Shown: piece after piece, positions 9,762-16,746 of the stretch | Position numbering within the stretch: position 1 is the first letter of the stretch | Layout of the letters: each line of letters begins with the position of its first letter | Source: Olsenella_K sp036454645 | Lineage (GTDB): Bacteria; Actinomycetota; Coriobacteriia; Coriobacteriales; Atopobiaceae | DNA: 64,000 nucleotides | Direction: 5' to 3' | NCBI GenBank assembly: GCA_036454645.1 | Contig: JAZHSQ010000006.1 | Location: 1 to 64,000 of the forward strand | Notes under the pieces: model-generated | Database searches by the model: none | The model's input: only the letters and a program-made list of their open reading frames with translations | Told to the model about the DNA's origin: nothing | Program-made: the position numbers and the translations under genes

Positions 9762-9908
9762 ACCTCAAGTTGAGCCTGAGGCTTTCGCACTCTCTATTTT
9801 GGGGCGTCTACCTGCGGAATCCATAATTCCGACAAAAACGTTGACGTGGTGCTTTTGGTTGTGTAAATATATCGCGCTTTGCATGAGGCGTTGAGGTTAA
9901 CTTGAGGT
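9762..9908. repeat. 10-bp inverted repeat flanking the ftsZ promoter
   Basis: ACCTCAAGTT at 9762-9771 is repeated as its exact reverse complement at 9899-9908, on either side of the promoter at 9841-9869. The right arm lies in a tandem pair of TTGAGGTT (9891-9898 and 9902-9909). The arrangement could be paired operator sites for a regulator of ftsZ or a long-range RNA pairing. No known regulator motif was recognised. Confidence 0.4.
9841..9869 (+). promoter_or_regulatory. Promoter of ftsZ
   Basis: TTGACG at 9841-9846 and TAAATA at 9864-9869 are separated by exactly 17 bp, close to the vegetative sigma consensus. The surrounding stretch is clearly less GC-rich than the flanking genes. A transcript from here would have a leader of about 210 nt before ftsZ. 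Confidence 0.75.
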
Positions 9909-9930
9909 TGAGGGTTTTGGCCTCGGCAAA

Positions 9931-10025
9931 CGCACCAGCACGGAGCACCACCGCACCACCCAGACGCACCAGAAACGCACCACCATCGCACCCTAAACGC
10001 ACCACGACGCAGACTCGGAAGCACC
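9931..10025 (+). repeat. 11-bp phased CGCACC repeats in the ftsZ leader
   Basis: The hexamer CGCACC starts at 9931, 9952, 9965, 9976, 9987 and 9998; the last four are spaced exactly 11 bp apart, with a consensus near AAACGCACCAC. Degenerate copies continue to 10025. The leader here is rich in C and A and poor in G, so the RNA should be largely unstructured. The same unit and period recur before sepF. Confidence 0.75.
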
Positions 10026-10088
10026 AACCAGGCAGGCAGTGACAAGGCGCCGCTCGACCAAAGGACCGCGCCCAAGCAAGGAGGAACC

Positions 10089-11210
10089 ATGAACGAGAAC
10101 GAGATCCCCAGCAACTACCTCGCGGTCATCAAGGTCGTCGGCGTCGGCGGCGGCGGCACCAACGCCGTCAACCGCATGATCGAGGAGGGCATCCGCGGGG
10201 TCGAGTTCGTGGCCGTCAACACCGACGCCCAGGCGCTTGCCCTCTCCGACGCCGACATCAAGGTCCACATCGGCACCGACATCACCAAGGGCCTCGGCGC
10301 GGGCGCCGTCCCCGAGGTCGGCGCAGAGGCCGCCGAGGACTCCCGCGACGAGATCAAGGCCGCCATCGCCGGCTCCGACATGGTCTTCATCACCGCCGGC
10401 GAAGGCGGCGGCACCGGCACCGGCGCTGCTCCCGTCGTCGCGGACATCGCGAAGAACGACGTGGGCGCCCTCACCGTCGGCGTCGTGACCAAGCCCTTCG
10501 CCTTCGAGGGCCGCAAGCGCGCGACCAACGCCTCCTCCGGCATCAAGAACCTCTCCGAGAACGTCGACACCCTGATCGTGATCCCCAACGACCGCCTGCT
10601 CGACCTCTCCGAGAAGAAGACCACCATGCTCGAGGCCTTCCGTATGGCCGACGACGTCCTGTGCCAGGGCTGCCAGGGCATCACGGACCTCATCACGGTC
10701 CCGGGCCTGATCAACCTCGACTTCGCCGACGTCTGCACGATCATGAAGGGCGCCGGCACGGCCATGATGGGCATCGGCGTCGCCTCCGGCGACAACCGCG
10801 CGGCCGACGCGGCCGAGGAGGCCATCTCCAGCCGCATGCTCGAGAGCTCCATCGACGGCGCCACCCGCGTCCTGCTCTCCATCGCCGGCAACAAGGACCT
10901 CGGCATCCAGGAGATCAACGACGCGGCCGACATCGTGGCCAAGAACGTCGACGCGGACGCCAACATCATCTTCGGCACGGTCGTCGACGAGTCCCTGGGC
11001 GACCAGGTGCGCGTGACCGTCATCGCCACCGGCTTCAAGGACGACAACGTCACCAACCCCGGCGTCGCCTCCGCCTCCGCGCCCTCCGACCGCAGGGCCG
11101 GCGCGCGCGGCTCGCGCCCGGCGTCCCGCCCCGCCGCGGGCTCTCGCCAGGGCTCCGGCGAGCGCGACTTCGACATCCCCGACTTCCTCAAGCGCAGCAC
11201 GCGCATGTAG
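10089..11210 (+). CDS. ftsZ: Cell division GTPase FtsZ
   Basis: FtsZ is the tubulin-like GTPase that forms the cytoplasmic division ring. The 373 aa protein has the nucleotide-binding G-V-G-G-G-G-T-N-A-V-N near residue 19, the tubulin signature G-G-G-T-G-T-G near residue 107, and a T7-loop region with N-L-D-F-A-D-V. A variable linker of about 45 residues leads to the conserved C-terminal peptide D-I-P-D-F-L-K-R, the docking site for SepF in bacteria without FtsA. The ATG follows an AAGGAGGAA ribosome site. Confidence 0.99.
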   Translation: MNENEIPSNYLAVIKVVGVGGGGTNAVNRMIEEGIRGVEFVAVNTDAQALALSDADIKVHIGTDITKGLGAGAVPEVGAEAAEDSRDEIKAAIAGSDMVFITAGEGGGTGTGAAPVVADIAKNDVGALTVGVVTKPFAFEGRKRATNASSGIKNLSENVDTLIVIPNDRLLDLSEKKTTMLEAFRMADDVLCQGCQGITDLITVPGLINLDFADVCTIMKGAGTAMMGIGVASGDNRAADAAEEAISSRMLESSIDGATRVLLSIAGNKDLGIQEINDAADIVAKNVDADANIIFGTVVDESLGDQVRVTVIATGFKDDNVTNPGVASASAPSDRRAGARGSRPASRPAAGSRQGSGERDFDIPDFLKRSTRM

Positions 11211-11217
11211 GTGCCTG

Positions 11218-12045
11218 ATGCCCGGGCCGCTCATCGACAGGTACGGCTCGCGCGGCGTGACCCTGCTCGGCGACAGGAGCCGCCCGTGCGGGGTCACGTT
11301 CGCGTTCACGGAGCGCACGGGGGGCGTCTCCGGCGGGGACTTCTCCTCGCTGAACCTCGGGGGCGCGTGCGGGGACGACGCGGCCCTCGTGGCCGAGAAC
11401 CGCCGCCGCGCCCTCGCCGCCCTCGGCGCCGAGGGGCTCCTCGGACGCCTCGTGTGCCCGCGCCAGGTGCACGGCGACAGGGTGGTCGTCGTCGACGACG
11501 CGGGGGAGGGGGCGCTCGCTCGAGCGCGCGCCGAGGCGGCCGAGGGCGCCGACGCCGTGGTCTGCACGGCGCCCGGGGTGCCGGTCCTCCTCTGCTTCGC
11601 CGACTGCGCCCCCGTGGTCCTCGTCGCCCCGGGCGGCTTCGCCGTCGCCCACTCGGGCTGGCGCGGCACGATTGCGCGCATCTCCGCAAAGGCCGTGCGC
11701 GTGCTCTGCGAGCGCACGGGCGCGGACGCCGGCGACGTCTGGGCCTACGTGGGGCCGCACGTCGGCGCGGGTGACTATGAGGTTTCGGAAGAGCTGATAG
11801 GGCGCTTCCGGGACGAGTTCGGTGCGAGAATCGAGCCGACCCGCCGACACCTCGACCTCGGCGCGGCCATCGGGAGCGCACTCGCCGAGGCCGGCGTGGC
11901 CCCCGAGCGCGTCGCCTGGGTCGGGGGCTCGACGGCCTCAGAGACCGGGCGCTTCTTCTCGTACCGCGCCTCGGGGGGCCATTGCGGGAGGCATGGCGCC
12001 ATCGCGCTCATGCCCCTGGGAGAGACTGACGGAGCTGACCACTGA
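11218..12045 (+). CDS. pgeF: Purine nucleoside phosphorylase / laccase-domain protein (PgeF, YlmD family)
   Basis: This 275 aa protein belongs to the YfiH/LACC1 family, zinc-dependent enzymes reported to phosphorolyse or deaminate purine nucleosides and, as PgeF, to remove misincorporated peptidoglycan precursors. The metal-binding residues are visible as Q-V-H-G near residue 83, D-C-A-P near residue 129 and A-H-S-G-W-R-G near residue 144. It lies seven bases after ftsZ and overlaps yggS by one base, as in many Gram-positive division clusters. Confidence 0.88.
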   Translation: MPGPLIDRYGSRGVTLLGDRSRPCGVTFAFTERTGGVSGGDFSSLNLGGACGDDAALVAENRRRALAALGAEGLLGRLVCPRQVHGDRVVVVDDAGEGALARARAEAAEGADAVVCTAPGVPVLLCFADCAPVVLVAPGGFAVAHSGWRGTIARISAKAVRVLCERTGADAGDVWAYVGPHVGAGDYEVSEELIGRFRDEFGARIEPTRRHLDLGAAIGSALAEAGVAPERVAWVGGSTASETGRFFSYRASGGHCGRHGAIALMPLGETDGADH

Positions 12046-12779
12046 TGCAGGTAGATGAGACACCAGAGCAGTACGAGGAGTTCCTCGTCGAGCGCCGGGC
12101 TAAGATCCTCGAGAGGATCGGCGAGGCCTGCCGGCGCGCCGGGAGGGACGAGGACGAGGTGCGCCTGCTCGCCGTCTCCAAGACGGTGGGCCCCGAGGAG
12201 GTCGCCCTCGCGTGGGAGGCGGGCTACCGCGCCTTCGGCGAGAACTGCCCCCAGGAGCTCAAGCGCAAGGTCGAGGCCGCCAGGCAGCGCCCCGAGATGG
12301 CGGGCGCCCGCTTCGACATGATCGGCAACCTGCAGACCAACAAGATCAACATGGTCCTCGGCAACGCGGAGCTCGTCCACTCGGTCTCCTCCGTCCACCT
12401 CGCCGAGGCGATCTCCAAGAGGGCCCAGGCGCACGGGACGCGCGTGCGCTACCTCGTCGAGACGAACGTCTCCGGCGAGGAGTCCAAGTCGGGCTTCTCG
12501 CCCGACGAGGTGAGGCCCGAGGTGGGCTCCCTCCTCGAGCTGCCCAACATGGACCTGCTCGGCCTCATGACCATGGCCCCGGCCAACGACCCCGACGCCG
12601 CCCGCCGCACCTTCAGCGGGCTGAGGGAGCTGCGCGACGAGCTCGTCGCCGCCACCGGCCTCGAGCTGCCGGTGCTCTCCTGCGGGATGAGCGACGACTT
12701 CCCGATCGCGATCGAGGAGGGGTCGACCCTCGTGAGGCTCGGGAGGACGGTCTTCAGCCCCGACTACGACCTCAGGTAG
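12045..12779 (+). CDS. yggS: Pyridoxal phosphate homeostasis protein (YggS/YlmE/PROSC)
   Basis: YggS binds pyridoxal phosphate on a single TIM barrel and buffers the cofactor pool; it has no established catalytic activity. The 244 aa protein shows the PLP lysine in L-L-A-V-S-K-T near residue 45, followed by F-G-E-N, the motif I-G-N-L-Q-T-N-K, and the C-terminal S-C-G-M-S-D-D-F and V-R-L-G-R. Its ATG overlaps the pgeF stop (TGATG), suggesting coupling. Confidence 0.92.
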   Translation: MQVDETPEQYEEFLVERRAKILERIGEACRRAGRDEDEVRLLAVSKTVGPEEVALAWEAGYRAFGENCPQELKRKVEAARQRPEMAGARFDMIGNLQTNKINMVLGNAELVHSVSSVHLAEAISKRAQAHGTRVRYLVETNVSGEESKSGFSPDEVRPEVGSLLELPNMDLLGLMTMAPANDPDAARRTFSGLRELRDELVAATGLELPVLSCGMSDDFPIAIEEGSTLVRLGRTVFSPDYDLR

Positions 12780-12837
12780 GCGCTTGCCACGCAGGCGCCG
12801 CGCCGCCCGCATCCAGGGCGAACCCAGGCGCGGCCGT

Positions 12838-12899
12838 CGCACCGAGGACTCACCTAAGACACAGCCAAGACGCACCCAAGACGCATCCAAGACGCACCA
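12838..12899 (+). repeat. 11-bp tandem repeat array before sepF
   Basis: Four consecutive 11-mers, 12856-12866, 12867-12877, 12878-12888 and 12889-12899, follow the consensus AAGACGCACCC with one to three changes. Two earlier units keep the same phase (CGCACC at 12838, CTCACC at 12849). The unit and spacing match the ftsZ leader array. The array ends 28 bp before the sepF start. Confidence 0.75.
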
Positions 12900-12927
12900 C
12901 GAGAGACCACGACAGGAAGAGGGCACC

Positions 12928-13554
12928 ATGGGATTTCTGGACAACATCCGCGACAGGTTCTCGCACGGCAGCAACGACGACTACTACGACGACGGCTACG
13001 AGGACGACTACTACGACGACGCCCAGGACGACGCGCCGACCGGCAGCGGGCTGCTCGGCAACACGCCGCGCCCCGAGGCGGAGAGCGTGTCGGTCTACAC
13101 GCGCTCCGGCAAGCCGGTGAGCAACAACGCCGGCGGCCCGAGCAGCTACGAGGGCCAGAACCTCGACGAGGGCAGCTACGCCCCCACGTACCGCCGCGAG
13201 GACGGCGCCCGCCCGTCGAGCGCCTACGAGCAGGACGACGCGCCGGCGCGCCCCGCCCCGCGCGGCAACGCCTCCGGCCAGCTGCCGCCCTACGTCCTGA
13301 ACGCCACCGCCTACGACGACGTCCAGGCCGTGGTGAGGCGCGTGAAGGGCAACCAGCCCGTCCTGCTGAACCTCGCCGACACCCCGGCCGACGTGGCCAC
13401 GCGCATCCTCGACTTCTGCTTCGGCCTCTCCTTCGGCATCGAGGGCGAGGTCCAGCAGGTCGGCGACCAGGTCTTCGCGGTCCTGCCCGAGGGGATCCAG
13501 GTCTCCCAGGCCGACCTCGACAGGCTCGTTGCCGACGGCTCGCTCTCCAGATAG
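12928..13554 (+). CDS. sepF: Cell division protein SepF
   Basis: SepF tethers FtsZ to the membrane and shapes the septum; in actinobacteria it replaces FtsA. The 208 aa product starts with the amphipathic membrane-targeting helix M-G-F-L-D-N-I-R-D-R-F, then an Asp/Tyr-rich acidic linker to about residue 110, then the DUF552 core with V-V-L-L-N-L-A-like strand and G-I-E-G-E-V near the end. The ATG at 12928 gives this expected N-terminus and follows AGGAAGAGGG. The 148 bp gap before it carries the 11-bp repeats. Confidence 0.93.
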   Translation: MGFLDNIRDRFSHGSNDDYYDDGYEDDYYDDAQDDAPTGSGLLGNTPRPEAESVSVYTRSGKPVSNNAGGPSSYEGQNLDEGSYAPTYRREDGARPSSAYEQDDAPARPAPRGNASGQLPPYVLNATAYDDVQAVVRRVKGNQPVLLNLADTPADVATRILDFCFGLSFGIEGEVQQVGDQVFAVLPEGIQVSQADLDRLVADGSLSR

Positions 13555-13600
13555 GGAAGTCCCAGGCAGGAAGGTCACCAGGTAGGGGTAGGTGGACACT

Positions 13601-14410
13601 ATGGACAAGATCAAGGCCACGGTGGGCATCGTCGGCGCGGGGTCGATGGGCGGCGCGATCGCGCGCGGCCTGGTCGCCTCCGGCGCCATGGACGCCGCGG
13701 ACGTCTCCGTCTGCGACCCGAGCGCGGAGAAGGTCGGCGCCCTCGCAAAGCTCGGCATCGGCGGCTTCGGGAGTGCGGAGGAGCTCGTGGACGCCGGCAC
13801 CGACGTGGTCGTGCTGGCGGTCAAGCCCCAGGTGCTGCCCGAGGTCGCGGCGACCCTCTCGGACAGGCTCGCGGGGAGGCTCGTGGTCTCCATCGCGGCG
13901 GGCGTCACGCTCTCCACGCTCGCGGACTACCTCGACGGCGCGCGCGTCGTGCGCGTGATGCCCAACCTGCTCATCCAGGTCCTGAGCGGCGCCACCGCGA
14001 TCGCGCCCGGCCCCGCGGCGACGCCCGAGGACGTGGAGCTCGTGCGCGGGCTCTTCTCCGCGCTCGGCTGCGCCCAGGTCATGCGCGAGGACCAGCTGGA
14101 CGCCGAGGGCGCCGTGGTGAGCTGCGGCCCCGCCTACCTGGCGCTGTTCGTCGACACCCTGACCAGGGCCGGCATCAGGGCGGGCCTGCCCGCCCAGGCC
14201 TGCCGCGAGATGGTCGAGATGACCATGCTCGGCGTGGGCAAGGCGCTGCTCGAGAGCGGGGAGCACCCCAGGGCCTACATGGAGAGGGTCACCTCGCCCG
14301 GGGGCACCACCGCCGCCGGCCTCCTTGCCCTGGAGCCCCACCTAGTGGAGGGCTCCTACGGCGCCGTCGACGCCGCGCTCGCGCGCACGCGCGAGCTTGC
14401 GGACGCGTAG
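13601..14410 (+). CDS. proC: Pyrroline-5-carboxylate reductase ProC
   Basis: ProC reduces pyrroline-5-carboxylate to proline with NAD(P)H, the last step of proline synthesis in the cytoplasm. The 269 aa protein begins with the Rossmann motif V-G-I-V-G-A-G-S-M-G-G, and ends with the family signature region R-V-T-S-P-G-G-T-T-A-A-G. The ATG at 13601 is preferred over an in-frame GTG at 13592 because the GGGGTAGG ribosome site fits it better. Its place between sepF and yggT is common in Gram-positive division clusters. Confidence 0.94.
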   Translation: MDKIKATVGIVGAGSMGGAIARGLVASGAMDAADVSVCDPSAEKVGALAKLGIGGFGSAEELVDAGTDVVVLAVKPQVLPEVAATLSDRLAGRLVVSIAAGVTLSTLADYLDGARVVRVMPNLLIQVLSGATAIAPGPAATPEDVELVRGLFSALGCAQVMREDQLDAEGAVVSCGPAYLALFVDTLTRAGIRAGLPAQACREMVEMTMLGVGKALLESGEHPRAYMERVTSPGGTTAAGLLALEPHLVEGSYGAVDAALARTRELADA

Positions 14411-14423
14411 GGGAGGGGCACCG

Positions 14424-14684
14424 TTGGTCTCGCTACCCTACGTCGTGATGAGGCTCTTCGAGTTCTATGAGATCCTCGTGGTAGTTTGGTGCATTCTCTC
14501 CTGGTTCCCCTTCTCGCCGGACGGCCTCCTCGGCGACGTCGCGGCGGTGATCGACAGGATCGTGCACCCCTACGTCGGCATCTTCCAGCGCTTCATCCCG
14601 CCCGTGGGCGGGCTGGACTTCTCCCCGGTGATCGCCCTGGTGGTTCTTAGCTTCATCGAGCGGCTCGTTGTGGGTATACTCTAA
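14424..14684 (+). CDS. yggT: YggT family membrane protein
   Basis: A small membrane protein of 86 aa with two hydrophobic helices (about residues 8-30 and 62-85) around a loop containing I-V-H-P-Y-V-G and F-Q-R-F-I-P-P, the YggT pattern. YggT proteins sit next to sepF and divIVA in many bacteria and are implicated in osmotic tolerance or division, but the function is not settled. The TTG at 14424 is chosen because GGGGAGGGG lies about six bases before it; an upstream in-frame TTG at 14397 overlaps proC. Confidence 0.82.
   Translation: MVSLPYVVMRLFEFYEILVVVWCILSWFPFSPDGLLGDVAAVIDRIVHPYVGIFQRFIPPVGGLDFSPVIALVVLSFIERLVVGIL
14652..14680 (+). promoter_or_regulatory. Candidate divIVA promoter inside the yggT 3' end
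   Basis: TATACT at 14675-14680 is a near-consensus -10; TTCATC at 14652-14657, 17 bp upstream, is a poor -35. It would drive divIVA separately from the upstream genes with a leader of about 57 nt. Confidence 0.4.
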
Positions 14685-14743
14685 CGCGTGTCACGCGCCA
14701 ACCGCCGGTGGCGGGGCACGAATAAAGATCGAAAGGGATTGAG

Positions 14744-15454
14744 ATGGCCATTACTCCAGCTGACATCGAACAACTTGCGTTCTCGCCTTCCAAGCACGGA
14801 TACGACACCGATGAGGTCGACGCCTTCCTCGAGCAGCTCTCGACCGAGGTCGATGCCATGCTGCAGAAGATCGCCGACCTCAAGGGCAGGCTGAACAACT
14901 CCGAGGCCCAGCTCCAGTCCTCGCAGGCCCAGGTCGCCGCCCTCCAGCAGCAGGTCGCCGACATGGAGGCCGAGGCCGCGGCGAGGCCGCAGCAGCCCGC
15001 CCCCGCGCCCGAGCTCGCGGCGCCGAGCGCAGACCTCTCCGTCTCCGAACGCCAGATCTCCCAGGTCCTCATCGTCGCCCAGCAGAGCGCCGACAAGCTC
15101 GTGGCGGACGCGCGCGACAACGCGGAGCGCATCCGCAACGAGGCCGACCAGAAGGCCCGCGAGGTCATCCGCCAGGCCCTCGCCGAGAAGCAGAACGAGC
15201 TCGACGAGATCGACCGCCTCAAGCAGTCCCGCGAGGACTTCCGCTCCGAGTACAAGAAGCTTCTCCAGCACTTCCTGGACGACGCCGACGCGGTCTTCCC
15301 CGAGTCGACGCCCGCCGTGTCCGCCCCTGCCACGTCTGCGCCCGCACCCGCGGCGCCCGCGCCGGAGCCTGACGTCGACTCCACGGCCGTCGTCGAGCCG
15401 GTGACCGCTCCCGTGGCCTCCGCTCCGGGCGAGGACTTCGGCGACCTCGACTAG
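14744..15454 (+). CDS. divIVA: DivIVA domain protein
   Basis: DivIVA proteins bind curved membrane at poles and septa and, in actinobacteria, direct polar growth. The 236 aa product opens with I-T-P-A-D-I-E and S-K-H-G-Y-D-T-D-E-V-D-A-F-L, the conserved lipid-binding segment, followed by coiled coils at about residues 25-70 and 100-180. A Pro/Ala/Val-rich tail closes the protein. The ATG follows AAAGGGATTGAG. A hairpin terminator lies about 30 bp after the stop, so this ends the division cluster. Confidence 0.92.
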   Translation: MAITPADIEQLAFSPSKHGYDTDEVDAFLEQLSTEVDAMLQKIADLKGRLNNSEAQLQSSQAQVAALQQQVADMEAEAAARPQQPAPAPELAAPSADLSVSERQISQVLIVAQQSADKLVADARDNAERIRNEADQKAREVIRQALAEKQNELDEIDRLKQSREDFRSEYKKLLQHFLDDADAVFPESTPAVSAPATSAPAPAAPAPEPDVDSTAVVEPVTAPVASAPGEDFGDLD

Positions 15455-15481
15455 GCAGCGGCCTGCACGAACCTGCGAAGA

Positions 15482-15520
15482 GCACGGAGGCCCCGTCCCT
15501 GGACGGGGCCTCTTTCGTGC
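15482..15520 (+). terminator. Terminator after divIVA
   Basis: An 11-bp perfect stem (15487-15497 with 15502-15512, loop CCTG) is followed by TTT. An outer GCACG/CGTGC pair adds five more base pairs. Confidence 0.8.
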
Positions 15521-15531
15521 GTGGAGTCCCT

Positions 15532-15560
15532 TTGACGGGTCGCGTGGCTGGCGGTACAAT
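15532..15560 (+). promoter_or_regulatory. Strong orphan promoter
   Basis: TTGACG at 15532-15537 and TACAAT at 15555-15560 with a 17 bp spacer. It lies after the divIVA terminator and points into a 110 bp stretch with no credible coding sequence. Confidence 0.75.
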
Positions 15561-15564
15561 GCGA

Positions 15565-15667
15565 GGCAGGCGGACGGATTGCCCCCGTCCCCGAATCCCT
15601 GCCGTCAAGCGGTTAGGGTCTGGTTCAAAGCCTCTGCGCTACTCGCGCGGGGGCTTTGTCTTTCTCA
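15565..15667 (+). ncRNA. Candidate small RNA, about 100 nt
   Basis: A promoter at 15532-15560 and a strong terminator at 15626-15667 frame a transcript of about 100 nt. The 5' part folds into nested stems: GGCAGG 15565-15570 with CCTGCC 15598-15603, and GGACGG 15572-15577 with CCGTCC 15585-15590. A single-stranded stretch then leads to the terminator hairpin. An ATG overlaps the -10 element but has no ribosome site and no plausible product. It lacks the conserved GGAAG core of SRP RNA and does not fold as a tRNA. No known family was recognised. Confidence 0.55.
15626..15667 (+). terminator. Terminator of the candidate small RNA
   Basis: A 14-bp stem (15626-15639 with 15645-15658, one or two G-T pairs) is followed by TCTTTCTC. 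The U-rich side supports plus-strand termination; on the minus strand there is no U tract. Confidence 0.75.
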
Positions 15668-15672
15668 CCTCC

Positions 15673-16746
15673 TCACTCCGTGCCGAGGGGCTCCCCAAGC
15701 TCGGGCAGGCCGGCCCAGAAGCGTCTGGGAACCCAGCTCGCTCGCAGGTCGTAGCCCCTCTGCGAGCGGTCGCGGCCGGGCAGGGCCATGCACTGGTAGA
15801 AGTGCCGCCACAGGGCCTCGACGCGGGCCTCCTCGGGGGCGTCGCGCCTGCGCGCCGCGAGCGAGGCCGCCTCTCCGGCGTCGAGGCGCACGAGGCCGCA
15901 GTCGCGCCTGCCGGGAAGGTGGAAGGCCGCCACGAGGTGGGCGGGGTCGAGGACGTAGAAGCGCTCGTCCAGGAGGCGGGAGGCGAAGTAGCCGCTCGTG
16001 AGCGGGATGGTGTCGTCCCGGGGGCTGAAGCTGGCGGCGAAGGAGCCGTCCTCCTGCCGCGAGAACCTCACGAACTGCCTCGTCCTCTCGCACTCGCCGG
16101 AGACCGAGAGCGCGAGGGCGGAGAGGTCCGCGACGCGGGGGTCCTGGAGCGCGGAGCGGACGGCGCCGCCGCGCTCGAACGCGAGCCTCAGGTAGCGGTG
16201 GACGACCTCCGGCGCCCCCTCGGAGCTCGAGGCGCAGGCGTAGAGGAGGCGGCGAACGCACGAGCCGGCGCAGCGCCTGGGGCAGCGGCCGGAGCGCGCG
16301 CGGGCGCAGCCCTCGGAGACGTGGCGCTCGAAGCCGCGCAGCACGCGTCGGGCGAGGGCGACCGTCTCGTCGCGCGCGCAGGAGGGTCCCTGGACCACCT
16401 CCTCGCCGAGGCGCGGCTGGCAGGCGCCGAGCGGGACGAGGCGGACCTGCGCGGCGCCCGCATGGGCGAGGTAGCCCGTCCCCACGGCGGAGAGGATCCC
16501 CTCTGCCGTGGGCTCGCAGGCGATCGCGCAGGCGCCCGAGCGGGAGAGCGCGGCCCCGAGGGTGGATACGTCCTCGCGGACCGCGCCTGAGGACGCTTCG
16601 GGCGCCTGGGCGCGCGCGTCCTTCTCGCCTGCAGCCAGGGTGCCGCGCGACGGCGTCGCGCCGGCCGCCCCGGACGCCGCCTCAGAAGAGCGAGAGCTGG
16701 CCCTCGGCCTGCCTCCGCGCCCGGTTGTAGGAGCTTGCCCTTGCAT
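15673..16746 (-). CDS. DUF4130-type probable DNA-metabolism protein (TIGR03915 family)
   Basis: This 357 aa protein matches the SAM-associated DNA-metabolism family (TIGR03915, DUF4130), which is almost always encoded with a particular radical SAM protein, as here. Its activity is unknown. The conserved part starts near residue 72 (A-C-A-I-A-C-E-P-T-A-E-G) and includes a Cys-rich segment around 155-170 and the C-terminal core with F-Y-V-L-D-P-A-H, R-R-D-A-P-E-E-A and W-R-H-F-Y-Q. The first 60 residues are low-complexity Ala/Gly/Arg and overlap the 3' end of the upstream gene by 65 bp. The ATG at 16746 follows GGAGGAAGG at a suitable distance. Confidence 0.82.
   Translation of the reverse strand: MQGQAPTTGRGGRPRASSRSSEAASGAAGATPSRGTLAAGEKDARAQAPEASSGAVREDVSTLGAALSRSGACAIACEPTAEGILSAVGTGYLAHAGAAQVRLVPLGACQPRLGEEVVQGPSCARDETVALARRVLRGFERHVSEGCARARSGRCPRRCAGSCVRRLLYACASSSEGAPEVVHRYLRLAFERGGAVRSALQDPRVADLSALALSVSGECERTRQFVRFSRQEDGSFAASFSPRDDTIPLTSGYFASRLLDERFYVLDPAHLVAAFHLPGRRDCGLVRLDAGEAASLAARRRDAPEEARVEALWRHFYQCMALPGRDRSQRGYDLRASWVPRRFWAGLPELGEPLGTE

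Noticed and set aside
10089..12045. Missing ftsA before ftsZ as an anomaly
   Set aside because: Absence of FtsA is normal for actinobacteria, where SepF anchors FtsZ.
15565..15667. Small bacterial SRP RNA (4.5S)
   Set aside because: The conserved apical core with GGAAG-type sequence is missing and the fold differs.
15559..15672. Protein-coding frame from the ATG overlapping the -10 element
   Set aside because: No ribosome site, and the frame runs through the terminator hairpin into antisense of the DUF4130 gene.
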